This document shows positions 1 to 7,541 of a stretch of DNA of 64,000 nt, in pieces. The position numbers and the translations under genes are program-made. Source of the stretch: Pelomonas cellulosilytica (GTDB lineage Bacteria; Pseudomonadota; Gammaproteobacteria; Burkholderiales; Burkholderiaceae_C); the NCBI RefSeq assembly GCF_021353265.1, contig NZ_JAJTWU010000003.1, forward strand, positions 248,001-312,000, read 5' to 3'. Every line of letters starts with the position of its first letter. Positions within the stretch are counted from its first letter, which is position 1. The notes under the pieces were generated by a model. It did not search any database and was not told the origin of the DNA. It saw only the letters and a program-made list of their open reading frames with translations.

Positions 1-2425
1 CGCCCCATTTCTCGCCGTTCCAGGCCACCAGCTTGCGCTTGCCGTTCCAGGGCTTGCCGTTGGTGTCGCAGGACGCCGCGTTGTAGAGCACGCGGCGGTT
101 GGCCGGCCAGGCCCAGGCCCAGTTCAGCGTCTGGCCGATGCCGTACGGGTCGCTGTTGTCGCGGCGGGCCATCTGGTTGCCGGCCTGTGTCCAGGCGCCG
201 GCGTAGATCCAGCAGCCGGAGGACGTGCTGCCGTCGTCGCGCAGCAAGCCGAAGCCGCTGAGCTGCTCGCCCGCCTTGGCCAGGACCTTGGTCGGGTCCT
301 TGGGGTCGGTCACGTCGGCCAGCGCCTTGCCGTTGTACTCCTTGGCCAGCTCTTCGGCCGAGGGGTTGGTTGGCTGCAGGTAGGGCCAGCTGAGATTGAC
401 GATGGGGTCGGGGAAGGCGCCGCCCTCCTTCGCGTACAGCGCCCGCATGCGCGTGAACAGCTCGGCGACGATCTCCGGGTCGCCCTTGGCCTCGCCCGGG
501 GGCTCGGCGCCCTTCCAGTGCCACTGCAGCCAGCGGCCGGAGTTCGTCAGCGAGCCGTCTTCCTCCGCGAAGCAGGTGCTGGGGAAGCGGAAGACCGTCG
601 TCTTGATGTCCTCGCTCTTCACGTCGTGGTGCTCGCCGTGGTTCTTCCAGAACTCGGCGGTCTCGGTGTTGAGCGGGTCGATGATGACCAGGAACTTCAG
701 CTTGCTGAGGCCGTCGACGATCTTCTTCTTGTTCGGGAAGCTGCCCACCGGGTTGAAGCCCTGGCAGATGTAGCCGTTGAGCTTGCCCTGGTTCATCAGC
801 TCGAACGTCTGCAGCACGTCGTAAGCCTTGTCCCATTTCGGCAGGTAGTGGAAGGCCCAGTCGTTCTCGGCTGTCGCGGCCTTGCCCCACCAGGCCTTCT
901 GCTGGCTCACGAAGAACTTCGGATAGTTCTGCCAGAAGCTCATCTGGCCTGGGCGCAGCGGTTTGAGCGCCCGGGTCTTGTAGTAGGTCTCCAGGTCCTG
1001 CTCGCTGTCGCGGGCCAGGCTCATATAGCCGGTCAACGACGTGGACAGCAGCCCCAGGTCGGTCAGGCCCTGGATGTTGCTGTGGCCGCGCAGCGCGTTC
1101 ATGCCGCCACCGGGCAGGCCGATGTTGCCCAGCAGCAGCTGCATGATCGCGCCGGTCCGGATGATCTGCGAGCCCTGGCTGTGCTGCGTCCAGCCGAGCG
1201 CGTACATGATCGTCATGACCTTGTTTGGCCGCGACGTCTCCGCAATCATTTCGCAGACCTTCAGGAACTTGTCCTGCGGCGTACCAGTGATCTTGCTGAC
1301 CTGCTCGGGCGTGTAGCGCGAATAGTGCGCCTTCATGATGTTGAGCACGCAGCGCGGATGCTCGAGCGTCGGGTCGACCTTGGCAAAGCCCTTGTCGTCC
1401 AGCTCGTAGCCCCAGCTCTTGTTGTCGTAGCGGCGCTTGGCCTCGTCGTAGCCGCTGAACAAGCCGTCCTGGAACTGGTAGGCCTCGCCGACGATGAAGC
1501 TGGCGTTGGTGTAGTTCTTGACGTACTCCGTCTGGATCTTGTTGTGCGTCAGCAGGTAGTTGATGACACCGCCCAGGAAGGCGATATCAGACCCCGCACG
1601 GATGGGCGCGTAGTAGTCGCTCATCGCGGCCGAGCGCGTGAAGCGCGGGTCCACGACGATGAGACGGGCCTTGTTGTGGTGCTTGGCTTCGATGACCCAC
1701 TTGAAACCGCAAGGGTGGGCCTCGGCGGCGTTGCCGCCCATGATGAGCACGAGGTCTGCGTTCTTGATGTCCACCCAGTGGTTGGTCATCGCGCCGCGGC
1801 CGAACGTCGGGGCCAGACTGGCCACCGTCGGGCCGTGTCAAACACGTGCCTGGTTGTCGAATGCAAGCATCCCCATCGAGCGCATCGCCTTGTGGGTGAT
1901 GTAGCCCGATTCGTTGGAAGAAGCGCTGGCGCACAGCATGCCGGTCGTGAGCCAGCGGTTGACGGGCTTGCCGTCGGCGTTGGTCGTCTGGAAGTTGGCG
2001 TCGCGATCGGCCTTCATCAGCTTGACGAGGCGGTCCATCGCCTCGTCCCAGCTGACCCGCTTCCACTCCGTGGCACCGGGCTCGCGGATCTCCGGGTACT
2101 TCAGCCGGTTGGGGCTGTGCACGAAGTCCAGCAGGCCGGCACCCTTGGGGCAAAGCGTGCCGCGATTGACCGGATGGTCCGGGTCACCCTCGATGTGGAT
2201 GATGCTGGACGTGACGTTCTTCGCCTTGTCGCCCAGGCTGTACATGATGATGCCGCAGCCCACCGAGCAGTAGGGGCAGGTGTTGCGGGTCTCGGTCGCC
2301 CGGGAGAGCTTGAAGTTGCGCGTCTCGGCCAGGGCCGCCGTCGGCGAGAAGCCCAAGGCCACAAGGCTGGACGCTGCCAGCCCCGCACCGCTCACCCGGA
2401 AGAATTGCCTCCGGTTCATATCCAT
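1..2425 (-). CDS. fdnG/fdoG: Formate dehydrogenase alpha subunit, selenocysteine-containing, Tat-exported (partial at left edge)
   Basis: Molybdopterin-dependent catalytic subunit of a respiratory formate dehydrogenase of the FdnG/FdoG type, which oxidises formate to CO2 on the periplasmic side. About 808 codons are visible; the E. coli proteins have just over 1000 residues, so roughly 200 C-terminal residues lie outside the window. The start at 2425 (MDMNRRQFF) has an AGGAG nine bases upstream. A twin-arginine signal (NRRQFF) is followed by a cysteine cluster (CPYCSVGC) expected to bind a 4Fe-4S cluster. An in-frame TGA at 1840-1838 falls at residue 196 in the context NQARV-U-HGPTV, the E. 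coli selenocysteine position, and is followed by a SECIS-like hairpin. The frame stays open from there to the left edge, where NGKPW and WNGEKW match FdnG-like sequence. The beta and gamma subunit genes are not in the window. Confidence 0.95.
1805..1829 (-). promoter_or_regulatory. Bacterial SECIS hairpin for the fdh selenocysteine codon
   Basis: Reading the mRNA 3' of the UGA, CGG-U-GGCC and GGCCCCG can pair with a bulged U, leaving the loop AGUCU. Numbering the UGA as 1-3, the bulged U is base 17 and the loop G and U are bases 23 and 24. These are the positions known to matter for SelB recognition of the E. coli fdhF element. Pairing was done by eye; SelB binding is inferred. Confidence 0.8.
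1838..1840 (-). other. Selenocysteine (TGA) codon, Sec196 of formate dehydrogenase
   Basis: The TGA lies inside the fdh frame, between ...DNQARV and HGPTVAS..., exactly where FdnG/FdoG carry Sec. Coding continues for about 1.8 kb after it. In this family the residue is a ligand of the active-site molybdenum. Decoding needs SelB, SelA, SelD and tRNA-Sec, none of which is encoded in this window, so they are predicted elsewhere in the genome. Confidence 0.93.
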
Positions 2426-2517
2426 AGGAGTTGTCTCCTGAGGCTTCCGCCTCTCGTCGCTAGGGTAGGAATGCGCCGGCCCGCGGCAGCAGCTTTTGGA
2501 TTTCTCCACAATCTAGA

Positions 2518-2551
2518 GGACATGTCCAATAGGTTTTGGCCCACTGGCCAA
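2518..2551. promoter_or_regulatory. Two palindromes upstream of fdh (candidate operators)
   Basis: GGACATGTCC (2518-2527) is a perfect 10-bp palindrome, and TTGGCC-CACT-GGCCAA (2536-2551) is a perfect 6+4+6 inverted repeat. Both lie about 95-125 bases upstream of the fdh start, in the only gap (2426-2618) between fdh and the upstream mrp gene. They could bind a formate, metal or redox regulator; no family can be named from sequence alone. Confidence 0.35.
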
Positions 2552-2618
2552 TAGCGTAGCAATTCGCTGGTCGTCAGCGAAACGTCAGTGTCTGCCGCGC
2601 CGGTCCTCGGGTCTCGAT

Positions 2619-3713
2619 TCAGGTGGACTTCGAGATCGAGATCGTCGGGAATTTCGAGGAATAGTCCCGGGATTGGGCCGCAATCTTGGCAGCCACCTTG
2701 CGCGCCAGTGCCTTGTAGATGCCGGCCACGTCGCTGTCGGGTTCGGCCGCGACCGTGGGCGTGCCGGAGTCAGCCTGGGCGCGGATGCTCATCGCCAGCG
2801 GCAGCGACGCCAGCAGCTCCGTGCCGTACTGCGCGGCCATCTTCTGGCCGCCCTCGGCGCCGAAGATGTGTTCAGCATGGCCGCAGTTCGAGCAGACGTG
2901 CACGGCCATGTTCTCGACGATGCCGAGGATGGGAATGCCCACCTTCTCGAACATCTTCAGGCCCTTCTTGGCGTCGATGAGCGCGATGTCCTGCGGCGTC
3001 GTGACGATGACGGCGCCCGTCACCGGCACGCGCTGCGAAAGCGTGAGCTGGATATCACCGGTGCCGGGTGGCAGGTCGATGACGAGGTAGTCCAGCTCCT
3101 GCCAGCGCGTCTGGCGCAGCAGCTGCTCCAGCGCCTGCGTGGCCATGGGGCCGCGCCAGATCATGGCTTGGTCGTCCTCGACGAGGAAACCGATGGAATT
3201 GACCTGCAGACCGTGGGCGATGTGCGGCTCCATCGTCTGCCCGTCCAGGCTGTCGGGGCGGCCGCTGGTGCCCAGCATCAGCGGCTGGCTGGGACCGTAG
3301 ATGTCGGCATCGAGCACGCCCACGCGTGCGCCCTCAGCCTGCAGCGCCAGCGCCAGGTTGGCCGCCGTCGTGCTCTTGCCAACGCCGCCCTTGCCCGAGG
3401 CGACCGCGATGATGTTCTTGACGCCCGGCAGCAACTGCACACCCCGCTGCACCGCGTGGGCGATGACGCGGGTGGCGATGGCGACGCTGACGTTGCCCAT
3501 GCCCGGCAGCGCGCGGGCTGCGGTGATGACGGCGGCGCGCAGCGCCGCATGCTGGCTGGCCGCGGGGTAGCCCAGCTCAATGTCGATGGCGACGTCGGCG
3601 CCATCGAACCTGACTGCCTTGATCGCCTTGGCCTCGCCAAGCGTGCGGCCACTGCCAGGGTCCACGACGGCTTGCAGCAGTGGTTGGAGCTGGGCTTCGG
3701 AAATGGCGGTCAT
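2619..3713 (-). CDS. apbC (mrp): Mrp/ApbC-family iron-sulfur cluster carrier ATPase
   Basis: P-loop NTPase of the Mrp/NBP35 family, a cytoplasmic scaffold or carrier that passes Fe-S clusters to apo-proteins. At 364 aa it has the usual bacterial length. An N-terminal MIP18/DUF59-like domain covers about residues 5-90. A deviant Walker A (GKGGVGKST) lies at 108-116, followed by DADIYGPSQP. A CXXC pair (VCSNCGH) near residue 280 is the expected cluster-binding site at the dimer interface. The end, RDYSSKFPTISISK, is typical of the family. It lies upstream of the Fe-S/molybdenum formate dehydrogenase on the same strand, but 193 bases separate them, so co-transcription is uncertain. Confidence 0.95.
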   Translation of the reverse strand: MTAISEAQLQPLLQAVVDPGSGRTLGEAKAIKAVRFDGADVAIDIELGYPAASQHAALRAAVITAARALPGMGNVSVAIATRVIAHAVQRGVQLLPGVKNIIAVASGKGGVGKSTTAANLALALQAEGARVGVLDADIYGPSQPLMLGTSGRPDSLDGQTMEPHIAHGLQVNSIGFLVEDDQAMIWRGPMATQALEQLLRQTRWQELDYLVIDLPPGTGDIQLTLSQRVPVTGAVIVTTPQDIALIDAKKGLKMFEKVGIPILGIVENMAVHVCSNCGHAEHIFGAEGGQKMAAQYGTELLASLPLAMSIRAQADSGTPTVAAEPDSDVAGIYKALARKVAAKIAAQSRDYSSKFPTISISKST

Positions 3714-3825
3714 GGAAGGAATCGCGTCTCAAAATTCACGGCCGGCAGTCTAGCCGTCGAGGCATGAGCATCCGGCCATCAGGGTTGTGCGTAGAGTGCG
3801 ACGCTCCCTTCGCGCGCCTACGCCA

Positions 3826-4716
3826 ATGCCACGTGCCGCCCTGCTGCTCACCGCCGCCCTGCTCGCTTTGCCGGCCTGGGCGGGCTCGGGCAAGCTGCTG
3901 TTGACCGGCGGCGTCTCCAGCATCGACGGTGCGGCCGGCGGCGGGCTGACGCCGTGGGCGCTGACCGGCAGCTACGCCACGAGCGGCGAGGCAGGCGCCA
4001 CCGCCTTCGCGACGCGTGTGCAGACGCGCGATTACGGCCTGCGCATCCTCGGCGCCGCGGTGTCGATGGACGACCGCGTGGAGTTCAGCATCGCGCGACA
4101 GGACCTGGACACCGGCGACAACCTCGAGCCGCTCGGCCTGCCCGGCCTGCACCTGAAGCTGGACATCCTCGCCGTGAAGGCGAGGCTATGGGGCGACGCC
4201 GTGCTGGACAGCGACTCGCTGCTGCCGCAACTTGCGATCGGGCTCGAGCGCAAGAGGACCCACGCCGGCGCGCTGGGCCTCACGCTGCGGGGCCCGCTGG
4301 GCGCGAGGGACACCGGCACGGACCTCTACGTCAGCGCGACCAAGCTGTTTCTGGCGCCGGGCGTGCTCGCCAACCTCACGGTGCGCGTCACCCGCGCCAA
4401 CCAGAACGGTCTGCTCGGCTTCGGCGGCGCCGAGGGCCGTGGCAGGCGAGCGCTGCCGGAGGTGTCGCTCGTCAAGCTGCTGGCCAAGGGGCTGGCCGTG
4501 GGCGTGGAGTTCCGCGCCAAGCCGGACAACCTCGACGGGTCCGTACTCGGAACCGGGGCGCTGAAGGAAGACAACTGGCGCGACCTGTTCGTCGCCTGGG
4601 CGCCCACCAAGCATGTGTCGCTGACGGCCGCATGGGTGGACCTGGGCCGCATCGCGCCGGCGGTCCAGCCGCGTCGGCAGAGCGGCGGCTATCTGTCGAT
4701 CCAGTTCGCGTTGTAG
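3826..4716 (+). CDS. DUF3034-family predicted outer-membrane protein
   Basis: I recognise this as a DUF3034-type protein of unknown function. The start at 3826 gives a clean signal peptide (PRAALLLTAALLALPAWA, then G); the frame is open 39 bases further upstream, but that would put charged residues in front of the signal. The mature part, about 275 aa, has no cysteine, is rich in alternating hydrophobic and polar strands, and ends in GGYLSIQFAL, with a terminal aromatic-hydrophobic pattern like a beta-barrel's last strand. It is divergent from mrp and sits 9 bases before the truncated haemoglobin gene, with which it probably shares a transcript. An outer-membrane location is inferred. Confidence 0.7.
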   Translation: MPRAALLLTAALLALPAWAGSGKLLLTGGVSSIDGAAGGGLTPWALTGSYATSGEAGATAFATRVQTRDYGLRILGAAVSMDDRVEFSIARQDLDTGDNLEPLGLPGLHLKLDILAVKARLWGDAVLDSDSLLPQLAIGLERKRTHAGALGLTLRGPLGARDTGTDLYVSATKLFLAPGVLANLTVRVTRANQNGLLGFGGAEGRGRRALPEVSLVKLLAKGLAVGVEFRAKPDNLDGSVLGTGALKEDNWRDLFVAWAPTKHVSLTAAWVDLGRIAPAVQPRRQSGGYLSIQFAL

Positions 4717-4725
4717 GAGCCCGCC

Positions 4726-5175
4726 ATGCGCCCGACCGCCATCGCCGCCCCGCTGCTGGCCTACTGCACCGCCTGCGCGCAGACGCCGCCGACCGACGAC
4801 AGTCTTTATCGGGCCTGGGGCGGCGAGGCCGGCATCCGCGCCGTCATGGAGGACTTCGTGCCGCGGCTGTTCACCGACCCTCGCACGGCGCGGTTCTTCG
4901 AGCGCGTGGACCGCAACAACCTCGTCGCACGGCTGACCGAACAGCTATGCAAGGAGGCCGGCGGACCCTGCGCCTACACCGGCGCGGCTATGAAGCCGGT
5001 GCACGCGGACCTGGGCATCGGCAAGCGCGACTTCAATGCATTGGTCGAGATCCTCCAGCAGGCCATGGACGCTCGCGGCATTCCGTTCCCGGCGCAGAAC
5101 CGCATGCTGGCGCGGCTGGCGCCGATGCACCGCCAAATCATCACGCCGGTGAGCGATTCACAGCAGCACCCGTAA
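4726..5175 (+). CDS. Exported group 1 truncated haemoglobin-like protein
   Basis: Small haem protein of the truncated (2-on-2) globin family, 149 aa. The core from about residue 25 contains LYRAWGGEAGIRAVMEDFV, then CKEAGGPCAYTGAAMKPVH. The last histidine fits the proximal haem ligand (F8) of group 1 members such as TrHbN, whose matching segment reads YTGAPMKQVH. Unusually, it begins with a hydrophobic stretch ending CTACAQT that looks like a Sec signal, possibly a weak lipobox, whereas most truncated globins are cytoplasmic. It follows the DUF3034 gene after 9 bases. Possible roles are NO or O2 handling or haem traffic in the periplasm; none is proven. Confidence 0.85.
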   Translation: MRPTAIAAPLLAYCTACAQTPPTDDSLYRAWGGEAGIRAVMEDFVPRLFTDPRTARFFERVDRNNLVARLTEQLCKEAGGPCAYTGAAMKPVHADLGIGKRDFNALVEILQQAMDARGIPFPAQNRMLARLAPMHRQIITPVSDSQQHP

Positions 5176-5236
5176 AGAAGTTTTGCGTTAACCGGCGGGC
5201 CACAAGACCACGTCGGCAGCATGGCAAGCTGCCGGC

Positions 5237-7510
5237 ATGTGCTTCCCCCGACTGCTTCCCATGACCGCTGCGCTGGCGGTCGGCGGCCTGGCCGGCGCCT
5301 GCCTGGCCCAGAACGCGCCCACGCCGCCCGACGCCGCCGCATCCGCTCCGGCCCGGCCGAACCGGCCCGCGAGGGACGCCGCGCCGGTGCCGGCTGACCC
5401 CAAGGCCGCCGCTCAGCTCAAGCGTGTGGAGATCAACGGCACTGCGAGCGACGAATCCATCCGCCGGGCGTCCACGGCCAGCAAGATCGTCATCAGCCGC
5501 GAGGAGATCGATAAGTTCGGCGACTCCACCGTCGGCGAGGTGCTCAAGCGGCTGCCGGGCGTGACGACCGGCGGCCGGCCGGGGCGCGGCGGGGACATCC
5601 GCATGCGCGGCATGGGCAGCGGCTACACGCAGATCCTCGTCAATGGCGAGCGCATGCCGCCCGGCTTCGCGCTGGACCAGTTGCCGCCAGAGCAGGTCGA
5701 GCGGATCGAGGTGCTGCGCGCGCCCACCGCCGAATACGGCGCACGTGCGATGGCCGGCACGATCAACATCGTGCTGCGCGAGGCGCTGAAGAAGAAGGCC
5801 AACGAGTTCCGCGCGGGCGTCAACGTCGAGCGCGGCAAGGCGAACCCGGACGTCAGCTGGAGCCGGAACGACGTCTTCGGCGACGGCAACGCCTACCACC
5901 TCGGCATCAACGCGATGCGCGGCGAGCGCATCGACAACGTCATCAACGACGTCGACACACACACGGTCGCGACGAACGGCGACGTGCTGCAGTCCACCCG
6001 CGGCATCAGCCGCGACACGCGCGAGGCGCTCAACCTCAACGGCCGCGTGCAGCTCAAGCTGGGCGGCGGTGACAGCCTATCGCTGATGCCCTTCGTCGTG
6101 GCCAACAAGAGCAGCAGCCAGTCGTCGGTCGCGCGCACGACGACGCCTGGCCCGGCTCTGGACTTTGACCAGGTCGACACGACCGGCGACAACCGCTTCA
6201 CGATGGCCCGGCTGATGGGTCAGTACCAGAGCCGCCTGGGCAGCAACACGCGGCTGGAGCTGCGCACCGGCGTCGGTGGTGCCAGCGGCGACAGCCACAG
6301 TCGGCGGCAGGAGCGCCTGGCCGGCAAGGACAGTCGACTGCAGGAAGACACGACCGACAGCCGCGACCGCAACTGGAGCGCTGCCGCCAAGCTGTCCCAC
6401 AGCCTGGAGAGCGAACACAGCCTCGTGTTCGGCCTGGAGGGCGAAGGCACCCGCCGCGACCAGAACCGCGTCACACTCGTCAACGGCCTGCCACAAGCCG
6501 GGCTGGGCGATTTCGGCGACGACCTGGACGCATCCTCCACCCGCTTTGCCGCCTATGCGCAGGACGAGTGGGCCACGGGCAAGCAATGGGATTTCTACGC
6601 CGGCCTGCGCTGGGAAGGCATCCGCACGAAGAGCAGCGCCGCCAACTACGCCGCCAGCAACAGCTCGGCCGTGCTGACGCCGCTGGCCCATGCACGCTAC
6701 AAGCTCGACCCCAGCGGCAAGGAGGCCATCCGTGCCAGCCTCACGCGCAGCTACCGCAGCCCGCAACTGCAGGACCTCATCGCGCGCCCGAGCATCAACA
6801 GTGCCGTTCCGCACCAGGCCAACACCCCCGACCGCGCTGGCAACCCGGACCTGAAGCCGGAGTTGGCCACCGGCTTCGAGATCGGCTACGAGAAGTACCT
6901 CAGTAAGGGCGGCCTGCTCAGCGCCAACTTCTTCGCCCGCCGCATCAGCGACCTGATGCGCAACGTGACGAGCCTCGAGACCGTCTCCTGGAGCGCGACG
7001 CCGCGCTGGGTCTCGCGGCCGCGCAACATCGGCAAGGCCAGCACCGCCGGCCTTGAGCTGGAGGCCAAGTTCCGCCTCGACGAATACTTCGCCGATGCGC
7101 TGCCGATCAGCATCCGCAGCAACGTCAGCTTCTTCACGTCCAAGGTCGAGGGCATTCCGGGCCCTAACAACCGGCTGGACGCCCAGCCCAAGAGCACGGC
7201 CAACCTCGGCTTCGACTACCGGCTGCGCTCGATGCCGCTGTCGATCGGCGCGTCGCTGAACTGGACGCCGTCCACTGTCATCCAGCAGACGCTGACGACC
7301 GAAGCCCAGACCAGCCGCAAGGCCGTCACCGACGCCTTCGCGATGTGGAACTTCACGCCGGAGCAGTCGTTGCGGCTGTCGGCCAGCAACCTTACGGCAC
7401 TGGACTATTTCAGCGGGAGCGTCATCAGCACCGGCGACCAGCTCATCACCAGCACCAGCGGCGGCCCAAGCTACACGATGTGGCAGCTGCGCTGGGAGAT
7501 GAAGATCTGA
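5237..7510 (+). CDS. TonB-dependent outer-membrane receptor
   Basis: A 757-aa receptor for energised uptake of a large ligand such as a siderophore, haem or carbohydrate. It has a signal peptide (about residues 1-25, AALAVGGLAGACLAQ), a Pro/Ala-rich linker, and a plug domain from about residue 58 with STVGEVLKRLPGV, GGDIRMRGMG and VERIEVLRAPTAEYGARAMAGTINIVL. The C-terminal beta-barrel ends in MWQLRWEMKI. No STN signalling domain precedes the plug and no sigma/anti-sigma pair is adjacent, so it is probably a plain transporter. An alternative start at 5261 also leaves a signal peptide. The substrate cannot be read from the sequence; the neighbouring exported globin makes a haem- or iron-related role conceivable. 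Confidence 0.92.
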   Translation: MCFPRLLPMTAALAVGGLAGACLAQNAPTPPDAAASAPARPNRPARDAAPVPADPKAAAQLKRVEINGTASDESIRRASTASKIVISREEIDKFGDSTVGEVLKRLPGVTTGGRPGRGGDIRMRGMGSGYTQILVNGERMPPGFALDQLPPEQVERIEVLRAPTAEYGARAMAGTINIVLREALKKKANEFRAGVNVERGKANPDVSWSRNDVFGDGNAYHLGINAMRGERIDNVINDVDTHTVATNGDVLQSTRGISRDTREALNLNGRVQLKLGGGDSLSLMPFVVANKSSSQSSVARTTTPGPALDFDQVDTTGDNRFTMARLMGQYQSRLGSNTRLELRTGVGGASGDSHSRRQERLAGKDSRLQEDTTDSRDRNWSAAAKLSHSLESEHSLVFGLEGEGTRRDQNRVTLVNGLPQAGLGDFGDDLDASSTRFAAYAQDEWATGKQWDFYAGLRWEGIRTKSSAANYAASNSSAVLTPLAHARYKLDPSGKEAIRASLTRSYRSPQLQDLIARPSINSAVPHQANTPDRAGNPDLKPELATGFEIGYEKYLSKGGLLSANFFARRISDLMRNVTSLETVSWSATPRWVSRPRNIGKASTAGLELEAKFRLDEYFADALPISIRSNVSFFTSKVEGIPGPNNRLDAQPKSTANLGFDYRLRSMPLSIGASLNWTPSTVIQQTLTTEAQTSRKAVTDAFAMWNFTPEQSLRLSASNLTALDYFSGSVISTGDQLITSTSGGPSYTMWQLRWEMKI

Positions 7511-7520
7511 CGCCCGCCGG

Positions 7521-7541
7521 GCCGGGCGTCATGCGCCCGGC
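7521..7541. terminator. Convergent hairpin between the TonB receptor gene and lapD
   Basis: GCCGGGCG-TCATG-CGCCCGGC forms a perfect 8-bp stem with a 5-base loop across the 18-base gap and the lapD stop codon. There is no clear T-run on either side, so it is at best a weak or Rho-assisted bidirectional stop. Confidence 0.45.

Noticed and set aside
1838..2509. A short formate dehydrogenase fragment ending at TGA, as if the gene were a pseudogene.
   Set aside because: The TGA is at the conserved Sec position, is followed by a SECIS hairpin, and the same frame continues with FdnG-like sequence to the left edge.
518..2554. A 678-codon open frame on the plus strand opposite the formate dehydrogenase gene.
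   Set aside because: Composition (Val/Arg/His-rich, no domain) is typical of the complement of a high-GC gene; the opposite strand has a clear family match.
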